Positions 12,451-22,978 of a DNA stretch of 64,000 nt are shown here, in pieces. Made by a program: the position numbers and the translations under genes. This stretch comes from Arctopsyche grandis. Lineage: Eukaryota; Arthropoda; Insecta; Trichoptera; Hydropsychidae. Location of the stretch: positions 33,771,986 to 33,835,985 of the forward strand of contig NC_135355.1 in NCBI RefSeq assembly GCF_051622035.1, read 5' to 3'. A model generated the notes under the pieces. It saw only the letters and a program-made list of their open reading frames with translations, was not told the origin of the DNA and did not search any database. Numbering within the stretch: the stretch's first letter is position 1; the number at the start of each line of letters is the position of its first letter.

Positions 12451-12500
12451 CAAGGGCGGCTCGTCCTAAGGAGCGCTGATGCGGTCCCTCAGACAAAATT
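12451..12500 (+). mobile_element. Possible hAT left end
   Basis: The text caagggcggctcgtcc resembles the termini of the larger hAT-like element at 34660-35728 (caagggcaacc at its left end; caggggcggctcgtgac when its right end is read inward). No opposite end is found before the MITE at 12614, so this is probably a broken element end. Confidence 0.4.
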
Positions 12501-12613
12501 AGCAAATTTATATTAATATATTTGCAATAAAATACAAGAAAACAACAAAAAATTAGCAGGGACAATGATGAAACATATGGTAAGACAATAGTGCATACAA
12601 TTGTTCGGGTTTG

Positions 12614-12976
12614 GTGCAAACGATCGAAAAGCGCCAGACAGATTGAACCACAGATTAACTGGATGGCTGCTTTAAACGCAATTCTCGACTTCACGAAAGA
12701 AAAATTGCACATCAGATGACGAGTAACCTTTCGATGTGCACAGATGCAATTATAAAAATGGTAATTATTAAAATTGAGTTGGATCTTTCTGGCGAGTTTT
12801 TAATAATTTAATAAGGAAAAATTTGGAACTTCAGAAGCACAGAACGTATACAGGGTAGGTATGTCGGGACTTCGGGTAGATTTCGCTTAGTGTAAGTGCG
12901 AGCAGTGCGCACGCATAAGGTACACGTGTCGTTAATCTGTGGTTCAGTCTGTCTGGCGCTTTTCGATCGTTTGCAC
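12614..12976. mobile_element. TIR-type MITE with 46-bp arms
   Basis: The left arm, from gtgcaaacgatcgaaaagcg through ccacagattaac, is mirrored at 12931-12976. The interior (12710-12800) matches one arm of the fold-back MITE at 18145-18518: ttgcacatcagatgacg, taacctttcgatgtgcac, aaaattgagttggatc. Similarity may extend a few bases beyond each arm. No transposase is encoded. Confidence 0.75.
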
Positions 12977-13360
12977 CGCATCGAATTGTTCCCGTCGAGC
13001 CTGGTGCGTCAACGATCTATTTAGAGTGTGCGTTTTGTTTTGCGATCCTATTGAAAAATTATCCATACAAAATGTCATTAAAACCAATGAGTGTGAAAGA
13101 AATATTCTCTCATGTATAGAAACAGATAAACACAAAAAAGACTAATATGGTTCAGAGCTTCAAAGATCTCCGAATCCAAAGTCGTCTAATTGCATTGTCC
13201 TGGTAATAACTTAATAAGTTATCACTTTTGTTTGTGAAAGCGTCGTTTTTTATTTCGTCTATTGAGACAAAAATTATTGTAGAACTAGTGAACTCCCAAC
13301 ATTGGGACATTAATTGTTCAACAGCCGCCACTGCATCCGACCCTTGTTCATTACTTGACT
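12977..13360. other. Non-coding stretch
   Basis: No supported gene. The frame at 12939-13145 starts inside the MITE arm and has no family resemblance. Confidence 0.4.
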
Positions 13361-13368
13361 GTCATGGC

Positions 13369-13611
13369 TAGAGGTAGGATAGTCACAGTGCTATCCATTG
13401 TTCGGCAAACCTTTAACAATGCATTTACAACCTTTGAACAATACACGGCCCCCTCAGGCTCCGGTGACTAGTCATGGCTAGTCACCGGACCCAGAAGGTG
13501 CCGCGTATTGTTCAAAGGTTGTAAATGCATTGTTAAAGGTTTGCTGAACCTTTTTTACAAAGGATTTACAACAATGGAACAATGGATAGCACTGTGACTA
13601 TCCTACCTCTA
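13369..13611. mobile_element. Back-to-back inverted pair of hAT MITEs
   Basis: Two inverted halves (13369-13470 and 13479-13611) are each flanked by the 8-mer gtcatggc, which therefore occurs three times: 13361-13368, 13471-13478 and 13612-13619. Outer ends read tagaggtaggatag...ctatcctacctcta and inner ends ...ccggtgacta / tagtcaccgg. The right half is the same element as 26478-26609. The 8-bp duplication is the hAT hallmark. It is non-autonomous and non-coding. Confidence 0.8.
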
Positions 13612-13619
13612 GTCATGGC

Positions 13620-14524
13620 TGATGTTCACTTTCTTTTTTTGTTTTTTCCTCAATTTCTCTTCTTCATGGAATTGCAAACTTCGTAGACTACCTTCCAATC
13701 ATCGCTGCAACTTTTTGACATGACGTTATGTTCAAAAATACACTGAAATTCGTTGACAAAACGTTTGGCAGCTGCAGTGGAAACCGATGGTTATCGTTTT
13801 TCTAGATATATTGGTGGAGCTCTACTACTCAGTGGTGTGAAACAATATGTCTACTCAAATTGCATACCTGAACTATTTTTGCCATACAAGCAAAATATTA
13901 GACATACATACATACATATATACATATGCACATATACGACTTTATGGATATCTTTATTTATTGATGTGTTTACTTAAGATCTACTCTACGGGCACCCTGT
14001 ATTATAGTTTGAGGATCGCTCGTGAGAAGATGACTCTAATCCCTTATGCAGTCGAGGCCTCCTTATCCGTGAAAGTTCTCGAAAAATACACACACACACA
14101 CACACATTCGTTGTTGTGGAAGGCGAGATATCAGATAGAAGAAACTGACATATCTCACTTCAAAGTTGCGCACAGCTCGCCTTGATACATATTTCACGGT
14201 ACAAAATTGTACATAGAGAAGCTTCGTGTGCGATGTGGACTTTTGGTTTATCTCGTTCGTAATCTGAAGGGTCGGAAGTCGTAACACACTCTCAGCATCC
14301 ATCATTCTAGCTCGTAGGCTTTCAAACTGTGATCCGTGCAGCTCGGGGGGTTCCGCAACAGTCGAAAGATGTCGATATGAGATACGATTTAATAATATTT
14401 TTCGTCATTGTTACATTGCCTCATCCTTCAATTTTGATACATCGCCTGCAAAAGTATGCAGAAAACTACTGTAGAAATATCTTTCATTACAAATTAATAT
14501 CTTGGCATTCTTCGTGGTGAAGGA
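13620..14524. other. Non-coding stretch with a CA microsatellite
   Basis: No recognised gene. A (CA)n run lies at about 14088-14106. Frames at 13753-13977 and 13847-14185 overlap simple sequence. The text ctttcaaactgtgatccg near 14318 is reminiscent of a hAT end but has no partner. Confidence 0.4.
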
Positions 14525-14770
14525 AGAAACTTTAAAGTTCATTTTGAAGTTATATAACTATGAACAGTTTAAACTCCCACTTAGACTGACCTCAACTTCG
14601 GCTGAAATTCTGGCTTATTTTGAATTCAACTTCAACTTTGACTGATTTAGACTAGGATTGAGACCCAGATAAGATCTTGAATACAATTCTGTCAGAGCTA
14701 TATGGTAATAAAAAAACGACCCAACTCAAATTTCGACTCCAATTCAAGCTGACTCCTATATACTTTCTTG
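14525..14770. repeat. Degenerate short-period CAACTT/GACTCC repeat
   Basis: Many spaced variants of caacttc, cgactcc, caattc and gactga recur with no fixed period. It reads like the reverse complement of the gagtc/aaagtc repeat at 22380-22610. It is an old, degraded simple repeat. Confidence 0.5.
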
Positions 14771-15276
14771 TTAAATTTTCGCGATTCCATCCCCAACTAG
14801 ACGACAATTCGCACTCTAGTTATAGAAGAATATTCACCCAACTTCAGTAGAGTAAAGTTTCGTGTCTATAAAAAAGCTTGAGGACCCCTGTCCTGGGTGG
14901 TAGCACATGTCTCCCCCTAATCGGATATTTACGATGAATCGATCAGTATCTGCAACAACCCTCGTCATCGCTTAATCCCGGTCGGTTTTATATTGGGGTT
15001 CATCCGGTGATATGACGTGGTTAGTGCTTCTCCTGCTTCCCTGAAGTGCAGGGCACCAAGCCAAATCCTACGTGCAGATAACACCGAAATTAGACATGTG
15101 CTCTAAATTGCCTGTTTATGCTAAAAGGTTATGGATGGAAACCGATTCGAGGTGGTGTGCCGTTTGAGAACGTCTTGTGTGGTAAAACAATGTTCAATAG
15201 ATCCCGAAAGTGCTACAAAAACACATATAAACATTGTATACATAAGTTCATCGCATTGAGTTGCACGTATATATGC
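14771..15276. other. GC-richer stretch, unassigned
   Basis: About 14880-15180 is distinctly richer in GC than its flanks. The text aaaagcttgaggacccctg ending near 14889 looks like a hAT right end without a visible partner. I cannot assign a protein. It may be the inside of an unrecognised transposon or single-copy sequence. Confidence 0.35.
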
Positions 15277-15600
15277 CAGGAAGGCCTAACAGGTAAACCA
15301 TTCAAGCACTTATTTCTACCATCTATCATCCGTTCTTCTATCTACATATGTATTTATATATGTATGTGATCCACGCATTGTCATTTCAATCTCTTTACTC
15401 TCACAATTACATCAACCACCTTTGTCATACTTCTAACCCACCTATTCTGTTTTATATCATACTTATTTGAATATACTGGACTTATTGAGCATTCTGGCGT
15501 TCAAGTTTTACATCTATACATCATCACTTATAAGTTGCATTGAACGAAGATCTTTTTCTTCAGGCACAGTGGCATTAATTTCATACGTAAATACGTTGTA
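15277..15600 (-). mobile_element. RTE-like LINE fragment, eroded
   Basis: It starts with the hairpin text gccaggaaggcctaacagg, then follows with many indels the minus-strand LINE text of 39.7-40.08 kb: tcaagcacttattt, gtcatttcaatctcttta, cttgtcatacttct, ctggcgttcaagttttacat, atctttttcttcaggcacag and aatttcatacg. No open frame remains. Confidence 0.6.
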
Positions 15601-15627
15601 TATATTTTTTATTATGTATCTTACATA

Positions 15628-16035
15628 GATATATACCAGGAAGGCCTAACAGACACACCCAAATGTGCCTTCCTAGACAATTAATAACAAACACTGCAGC
15701 GTTTTTTTTATTACATAAATCGCTGTATTTCGAGAGGCCGAAGAACACGATAGTAACAATTAATGAATTAATCCATAGAGACATCTATGAATTTAGACTT
15801 GTACATAATTTTTTACATATTGTATCTGTTGAATTGAAAATGCTACAGATTAAATTGCAGCATTTTCAAATCAGCAAAAATCGAGATGCTGAATTTTCGC
15901 GAAACGGATAGGACAGTGTTGCCAATTTGTTGGAACCGCTTTAATGAAATTAGATAAATTGGCAAACTCTGATAGAAAGCGATCGATCTTGAAGTCACAC
16001 ATCCAAGGTCTGAGCAGCAACTTAAGGGATAGAAC
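15628..16035 (-). mobile_element. SINE S1 copy
   Basis: Read in reverse: 3' hairpin module ccaggaaggcctaacag ... gccttcctag, then gaattaatccatagagacat, atcagcaaaaatcgagatgc, tgccaatttgttggaaccg, aaactctgatag and the ccaaggtctgagcagcaac end of the head region. The tRNA-like head itself is truncated at about 16035. Confidence 0.7.
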
Positions 16036-16908
16036 TTTTTTTTTTAGCTAACACTCAAAGACTTGTTTCTAATAGATACAAATTTAAAGAATTTCCGCCA
16101 ACATCAAGCTAGTTACGATCTAAAATTATGATGTTTATGTTAATTCCAACAACTTTTGTGTCGTTTTTAGACGCAAAGATTTTACGATGCAACGTTAATG
16201 GAGGCGTTTAACGCCGTTAATAATCGTACTTTGGTACCCTGAGGTCGAGATCACTTTTAATTTTCCCACTAACCGCTCTTCCCGGTCGTTTTATGTTTCT
16301 AAACCTGTGGTGTTCGTGGTTCGATATATTGCTTATTGGAATTTTCGCAGTAAAAATACACACCTATAACATAGGGGAGTTTATAATTCATAATAAAATA
16401 GAATGATGTTTTGACTTTGATTGGTTTACGATACAAGCATTCCATAAATTATACCTGCAGGTATTTCCCTTCTGAGTGAAATTAATTTACTACACTTTTT
16501 CTAAGATTGTGATTAAATGTTATACAACTATAATAAATCTCGGTTATGTGCGCTCGTGGCACATTCAGAAAATACCGAGCATCACATAAAGATATCACAA
16601 AACAGGGGGAAAAATACGTGAAATGCCAACTTTCCGTTAAGAAAGTTGCCAACTTACAATCTAACCGATACCGATAATTAAATAGTGATTCGACATAAAA
16701 AAAATTACAGTCTCACCACCTTTACTATAAATACTTACTTATAACAAAACATTTTATTGAATATGTGTGATTAATCAAAATGATATCTGCAAATTTATGA
16801 TTATTTTATGTACGAGCAGTAAAAAACAAAATAATAAAATTTTATGATTACAAACAACACTGTATTGTTGCTACATATGTAACAACAGTATACTGTTACT
16901 ATTATAGA
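16036..16908. other. AT-rich non-coding stretch
   Basis: No gene. A short hairpin, aactttccgttaagaaagtt, lies near 16630. Otherwise nothing is recognised. Confidence 0.4.
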
Positions 16909-17324
16909 CTAGTGTTGTGTCCGTTGATTTCAACGGTTGGCTTCGGAATGGAATTGATACATGAATTAAAGTCATATGTTATATATAAATATAATGTAAG
17001 GTAATTTATAGGCGCGCGCGCGTATTAATGCGCCGTTTGCCCACGTCGAAATGATGAATGAATGTGTGTGTGTCTTCTTGGATGTGTGCGGCACTTAATA
17101 TCAGGAGCACATGTCAGACGCTCAGGTCCCTACTTCCCTGCTACCCCGCTTCCCCGACACGATCGGTCGTCACGCTACATCCCTACGCATAGCGTATACT
17201 CCTGGTATTCTAAAATTTGTTTTTTTGAAATCTTAATACTCGTCCACGCGTCCGCCACATACTCACACACATACATCGCGTCCGTTTTTATATATATTAT
17301 TATGTATATTATATTATGGTAAGC
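16909..17324 (-). mobile_element. Helitron-like non-autonomous element H1
   Basis: Read on the minus strand it ends in a hairpin (ccgttgaaatcaacgg), eight bases, then CTAG followed by T. This is the arrangement of Helitron 3' termini. The body matches the elements at 21327-22155 and 52773-53170: gtaaggtaatttataggcg, tgtgtgtgtcttc, tcaggagcacatgtcagacg and the cccct-rich block. It is non-coding. The 5' end is uncertain. Confidence 0.7.
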
Positions 17325-17930
17325 TGACGACACATCCTTTATTTGAGAGGATAATCCTTTATTTCACTGCTCTGTCCTTTAAATTTATTTACTTTTTAAA
17401 ATTTCCCTTTTTTCCTACAATTTGTAATATATACTATCGCTAAAAATATTAATGCCAAAATATTTAAAGATTCAATTTATAAATTTTATCGAACCTGTAT
17501 TGATTACACCGGGCAACAACAATAAAAAATGACCGGAGTGGAGACTAATTAATCATTACCAAGTTTGGCCCACTAAATTCGAATATGACAATGATTTTTG
17601 TTGGTTTCCTTTTTTAATGAGAATTGAACGTTTAGCTCAAAATTTAGTATTCTCTGTCAAATTTTAGTATACTCTTCAGCTCAAAATTTAGTATTCATAT
17701 GTTAAAAGTGAGTGTTGGAATAAATAGTCCGATGTTTTTTGCATGGATTGTGATTTTTTATTGCTTTAAAATAGGTGTAGTTATCTTGCAAATTTGAAAA
17801 GTAAAAAATATGCTTTTTTTACACATTTTTTTCCGTGATGTAATGAGCTTATTTCGCTAATTTTTCACTTTACCGCGTTTATAAGGATTGGTTTTCTTTC
17901 TCAATATTTTTATTATTTATATGAGCGGTA
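17325..17930 (+). repeat. R3 dispersed repeat, copy 2
   Basis: It begins with tttatttgagaggataatcc and tttatttcactgctctgtcc (also at 32.29 kb), then gattacaccgggcaacaac, gcccactaaattcgaatatg, atgatttttgttgg, agctcaaaatttagtattc and the closing ataaggattggttttct. Two further tries of the caaaatttagtat block suggest a small internal duplication. Confidence 0.65.
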
Positions 17931-18144
17931 AATGTAATTTAAATTTCATATTTAAATCATATTTTTAATGTAATAAATATGATTGCTTAAAATTTAAAAT
18001 TTTGTATGTTCATATTTTATAATAAATGTTATAAACTTACAAACCATGTTTTTAAGTTATAAAACGATTCTTTATGCCCTTTATTTACTCCAATGGTCAC
18101 CTTAACTATTGTACAATACGTATGTAATATACATGGATGCGGTG

Positions 18145-18518
18145 CATCCGCTCTAAAATCGCCAGAAAAATTGAACGACAGATTAACGGACGGCTGCTTT
18201 AAATGTAATTCTCGTCTTCTCGAATGATAGATTGCACATCAGATGACGGGTAACCTTTCGATGTGCACAGATGCAATTATTAAAATGGTTATTATTAAAA
18301 TTGAGTTGGATCTTTCAGGCGAGTTTAATAAGGAAAGATTCGATAAGTTCCGAATCTTGCCTTGCCGAATCTCGCCAGAAAGATCCAACTCAATTTTAAT
18401 AATTGAATCTGTGCACATCGAAAGGTTACTCGTCATCTGATGTGCAATCTATCATTCGAGAAAACGAGAATTACGTTTAAAGCTGCTGTTCTGTTAATCT
18501 GGCGATTTTAGAGCGGAT
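18145..18518. mobile_element. Fold-back MITE, long arms
   Basis: Arms of about 150-180 bp face each other. catccgctctaaaatcgcca at the left is mirrored by tggcgattttagagcggatg at the right. Inside, tgcacatcagatgac, ctttcgatgtgcac, attgagttggatctttc and gcgag are also mirrored. The two open frames of 65 codons (one per strand) are a by-product of the symmetry. Related to 12614-12976. Confidence 0.8.
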
Positions 18519-19222
18519 GTCAATACTTCTAAAACATATGCAGTTCTCCAAAAATGATTCAACGAATATCGACAACGTTAAATCAAACTTGTACAATATA
18601 ATAAGAGTACTCGACAGTACTTATATTGTTGCTACATTTAATGTTTTTTTATTACACCAACTAAATAAACGTGGGTTTTTATTATACATGGCTTAAAGTT
18701 TAACACGTTCTATGTATGTAGATGACAATGAAATACGGTATGCAGCTTCAAAACTTTAATAACACATACATACATCGGTTGTGTAAGAAACGAGATTTAC
18801 AATGACTCGTGTTGAAAGAGTTGTATAGCTCATACGACGGCAATGTATTGATGACATTAATTCCGATGCTTCAATTTTTCATTTTCGATTGTATATAATT
18901 TTAAAATGGCGAGCAAAATACGAGCACTTACGTATACAAAATGAAGAATATTCTGGCTCTTAATTTTTACAATGTAGGTCAATGGTATTTTTGTTGACGA
19001 AAAGTGTTCAGAATTAGTAGTTACTCATTTCAAATCTTCGAAGTCACTTCCATTACAAAAACTGGTACCCGCAATGTCATGACTCACTAATCGAAGAATG
19101 CGACGAAATGATGCGTATCTTCTGTATTAGAAGTCACTTCGATTGTCCAGTAGTTAATACAACTACATATGTACATATTTTCAGTATAAACGCGCTTCAA
19201 ATTTTATTTGAGGTTACATTGT
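18519..19222. other. Non-coding stretch
   Basis: No gene or family match is seen. There are scattered tacata runs. Confidence 0.4.
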
Positions 19223-19345
19223 ATACAACCAGCGACATACATAACTTAGTGGTTAGCGTGTAATGCTTTCAACTGCTGGGTCATGCGTTCATTGCTGCTG
19301 GCCAGACTTTGGATATATGTGACTCCGGTGGCTCTCACGGCATCG
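19223..19345 (+). mobile_element. SINE S1 head fragment
   Basis: A box taacttagtggttagcgtgt, a damaged B box (gggtcatgcgttcattgc), then ctgctggccagactttgg and tgtgactccggtggc, after which the match stops. The downstream sequence, including the C-run near 19420, is not S1. Confidence 0.65.
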
Positions 19346-19610
19346 AAAGTGACTTGAACGAAAGTCGAAAGATCGAAAAGATGGATGGAGTCAACAAATC
19401 CCCTCTCATACCCCCATACCCCCCCCCCCCAGGCGAGCGACGTATGTGTGTGAAGAGTATATCCGAATATGTGTGCGTTAAAACGAGACAAAAACAATTA
19501 CTATTTACAATTTAACTCAGCGGTTCTACAAACTAAGTTTACATTTTTTAAGTGTGTATATTTAAAAATGTGAATTATACCCATTTATTTTACAGCCGTG
19601 GAGACATCTA

Positions 19611-20318
19611 TGGAAAAATTTTTGCCGCATTTTCAACAATGCAAAATTTTTGCAGTAATGCGAATTCATACAAACATCATCCACAGTGACATCTATGTCA
19701 CTGTGGCAAAATTTTAAAGCATTCTAATGAGCAATAATCGAGATGCTGAGAGAAAGGAATAGGACAGGATTGCCATGATTTGTTGGAACCGTTTCAAATG
19801 AATCAGTTAAATTGGCAAACTCTGATAGGAAACGATCGACCTTGGAGTCACATATCGAATATAAAGGATAGAACCCGTGACCACAAAATTGAAAGCATTA
19901 CATGCTAACCATTGATCAATGCTGCTGGTGTATTTTTATTTCACTTGAACACTCGCCTTTTCAGATCGCTTCAAAGCGACAAGTGCACTTATGCAAATAC
20001 AATACAATAAATATGTATATATGTAATCATTTTATACGGTGCGAATTCATGCAAACATTTACAATGAAATTTTTGCGGTATTTTATAATCAAATTGGCGA
20101 ACGTCAAGACGCTGAATAATTTGAAGTTAGCAAGAGAGATGTGAAGGAGATGCCAATTTTAAAGGAACTGTTTCAATGAAAATCAGAAAAGTTGGCAAAC
20201 TCTGGTAAGAAACGATCGACTTAGAGCGCAAATCAAGGTCTGGCCAGCAGTGGGACTCGAACCCGTGACCATTCTGATCGAAAGCATAATATGCTAACCA
20301 ATAGCCTACGCCGCTTGT
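19611..20318 (-). mobile_element. Dimeric SINE S1 unit, copy 2
   Basis: The same order as at 9405-10184. On the minus strand there is a monomer-B head near 20318 (tggttagcatattatgc, gggttcgagtccc), a B tail near 19930 (gtgaaataaaaata), then immediately a monomer-A head (atcaatggttagcatgtaat) and body, including the hairpin ccacagtgacat/atgtcactgtgg. Flanks differ from copy 1, which argues against a plain segmental duplication. Confidence 0.75.
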
Positions 20319-21326
20319 TGTATATATAAATATTTAGAAAAATGCAACAAAAAAATTAGAGATGATTCTTGCAATCGTTCAAACATTCTATCTCAATCCA
20401 CCGTGACCACAAAATATGCATATATATTTTAAAATGAATTTTGTTTACATAAGAAGACAATCATAAAAATTCTGCAGTGCATTCTTCAAACAATAAAATG
20501 AAAACAAAACGTTTTATTTATTAAACAAATAATATATTCAACCAATTCAAAGCCACATTATTTTATAAATATGAATCCGAGCCTGCAACAATATTTATAT
20601 TTGACGATATAAATTTAACATTGAATTATCTTGGCACATTTTACCTATCAAAATATTTACGCAATCATAGATTGTTCCATTTAAATCATACCGAATAAAT
20701 TTTACTCACAAGTTTGCGATGTAAACTATAATTTACGATCTGTGTACCTAAGTACATATGTACTTACAAACTTTGGCAGACTCGTATGTAATGTAAAATT
20801 TTAATGAGTTGCTCCTGAATTTCGTACGCGTGTTAAAATATTTAAAAATTAAAAACAAATTCGTTGAAATTTTGAATACCGTTACCCGTCTTATTCGGTT
20901 AATTGCGTAGATAATTAAAAAATAAAATAATTAACGCATCATCAACATCGGCCAGGTCAGTTTCGGCGCGTTTGAAAAGTACCGTAAATCTTAGGTAAAA
21001 GTTATTCGTATCGAATCAACCGATGGTAGAATAATATTAAATTATGTATTATTTTATTATATACAATTTCAAACGAAATTTATGTTCGAAGTTTATGCAA
21101 AGACGATGATTTCCCAGCGGACTCTTATTTGCGTCAGTGGGCGTAGTAGTGATCCTCTGGCGTCTAACCTTTTGGAAATGCTACTGCTGCTGTGCTCTAT
21201 TCAATTATGACTACCTTTATGTGGAACTCTGTATAATAAAATAAAAGGCAATAAAAATAGAAATTATGCCAAATTTGCATACACGTGTCCAAATGAATAC
21301 GACTTTCCGAAGGTTATTATATTTTA
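20319..21326. other. Non-coding stretch
   Basis: No gene is seen. About 21110-21240 is GC-richer (agcggactcttatttgcg, aatgctactgctgctgtgct) and ends in an A-rich run. It could be the 3' end of an unrecognised retroelement or single-copy DNA. Confidence 0.4.
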
Positions 21327-22155
21327 CTAGAGTGGTGCCCGTTGATTTCAGAATTGCTATGTTATATATAGCCACAGCATGGCTCGGTGGTTGGGCTTTT
21401 GCCTAGCACCGAGAGACGCCGGGTTCGATCCCGTGAGTTAACCTCGATTGAAAAGAATTTATTCCGAGTATATCTGCAGTGCTGCTGGTCAGACCTGGAT
21501 ATTTGTGACTCCAGGTCGATCGTTTCCTATCAGAGTTTGCCAATTTTCTCTGATTTCATTGTTGAAACGGTTCCCGGTAAAATTGGCTAAATATCCTTCC
21601 TATCTACTATGTCACCACTATTTGAGATTGATTAATATGCAATAAAATTTATGTACAATTCATAGATGTCTTTTGCGAATTTTTCAGTGTCTCGTAATTT
21701 AGCGACTTGAATAATAAAAAAAAAATGATGCAATGTTTGTAATTGGCCAGGAAGGCGCATTGGGGTTACCTGTAAGGCCTTCTTGGTATATGTATATAAT
21801 ATGTAAAAAAAATAAATATGTAAGTATAATTTAAGGTAAAAAGTCGAGCGCTCACTAAACGCGACCCGTTCGCCCGCATCGAAATGATGAATGAATGTGT
21901 GTGTCTTCGTAGATGTGTGTATGTGTGTACGGTCTTGCGGATCTGACGCTGACGACACCCGTTTCTACGCAGGTGCTCAATATCAGGAGCACATGTCAGA
22001 CGCTCAGGTCCCCACTTATCCGCTACCCCGCTACCCCACTTCCCCGCGTCTCCTGGACACGATCGGTTTTCTAAAATTTGTTACTACTGGTTTTCTAAAA
22101 TTTGTTTTTTTGAAATCTCAATACAAACATACATACATACATACGATATAATTAT
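21327..22155 (-). mobile_element. Helitron-like element H2, split by a SINE
   Basis: The minus-strand 3' end is CTAG at 21330-21327 next to gtggtgcccgttgatttca. One half of the terminal hairpin is lost. After about 40 bases an S1 SINE (21369-21820) intervenes. The element then resumes with taatttaaggtaaaaagtcg, atgatgaatgaatgtgtgtg, gatctgacgctgacg and tcaggagcacatgtcagacg, as in H1 and H7. It ends in a catacatacata run. Confidence 0.7.
21369..21820 (+). mobile_element. SINE S1 variant nested in Helitron H2
   Basis: This copy has a different, longer tRNA-like head: ggctcggtggttgggctttt, gccgggttcgatcccg and an extra roughly 45-base linker up to tgctgctggtcagacctgg. The S1 body follows (ccaggtcgatcg, tatcagagtttgccaatttt, gttgaaacggttccc). 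It ends in the hairpin module ggccaggaaggcgcattggg and an aaaaaaaataaatatg tail. The copy at 50.83 kb has the same linker. Confidence 0.8.
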
Positions 22156-22379
22156 ATTTTGGGCAATGTCAGAATACATGATTTTATTTGGGTTATTTTC
22201 GTCCGTGTTGTGTAGCTGTTTGCATTAAAAATAAAACGTTATATAAAATATATCCCGAGGAATAAATAACTTGATGTCTAATTATGGAATGCTTTAATTT
22301 CATTTATTTTTTCTAAATATAAATAAGTGCTTTAAGAAATGTATTTTTATAAAAACTCAAGCATAGTCTATAAATTTTG
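22156..22379. other. AT-rich spacer
   Basis: Nothing recognised. Confidence 0.4.
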
Positions 22380-22610
22380 GAGTCAAAGCTATATTTAGAG
22401 TTAAATTATGAGCAGGGTGAAAGTCCAAATTGGAGTCGGAGTAAGAAGACTAACCCAAAGTCAAATTTAAAGTCGTACTCGGGAATGACTCTGAATTTGA
22501 ATTTCGTAACCGGGCTTAGAACGGAGTCAAAGTTTGTAGTCGGACTCTTTTTAAGAATCTTAGTCGTAAACTTGTAACCGAAGTTAAAGTTATAGTCGCA
22601 ATTTATTTAT
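22380..22610. repeat. Degenerate gagtc/aaagtc repeat
   Basis: Irregularly spaced units such as ggagtcaaag, ggagtcgg, aaagtcgtac, atgactctg, agtcggactc and aaagttatagtcg. The frame open at 22377-22577 is a consequence of the short-period repetition. Compare 14525-14770 and the gaagtcgg/ctccgac text near 47290-47340. Confidence 0.5.
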
Positions 22611-22704
22611 ATGTAGGTACTTAGGAACGGACAGCTGAGTATAACATCAAACAAATCTGCTTTAGATCGTCGACTTTAAATAGTCTGTAGTTATTATTAT
22701 TATT

Positions 22705-22744
22705 AAAACAACTAGTAAACAAAATATTGTTTACTAGTTGTTTT
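22705..22744. repeat. 40-bp palindrome at a Helitron end
   Basis: Two perfect 17-base arms (aaaacaactagtaaaca and its reverse complement) surround a 6-base loop. The right arm contains the CTAG terminus of H3, so the palindrome duplicates the last bases of the element in opposite orientation beyond its own end. Confidence 0.75.
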
Positions 22745-22978
22745 ACCCGGCTTCGTTCAGTATTTGTAATATAACCAGCTTTAACATAGCGAATCTAATA
22801 CATAGTAAATATTCATATTTTTATTAAATTTATTTGAATCGAAACGAAATTTAATTCAAATTCAACCATATCGAATGGTCGTCACAGAAACTTTGGTTTG
22901 TTTTTCTATTACCAACAAACCTTTAATATGTGCATACATACATACAAAGTCTCTTTCGAAATTACATATTATATTAGA
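22734..22978 (-). mobile_element. Helitron-like element H3
   Basis: Minus strand: it begins TCTAATATAATATG directly after the CTAG of H4. It ends in ccgaacgaagccgggt (hairpin, ccg.../...cgg), spacer, then CTAG at 22737-22734 followed by T. It is 245 bp, with no coding capacity. Confidence 0.65.

Noticed and set aside
18239..18440. Two 65-codon mirror-image frames as genes
   Set aside because: They lie on the two arms of a fold-back MITE and mirror each other.
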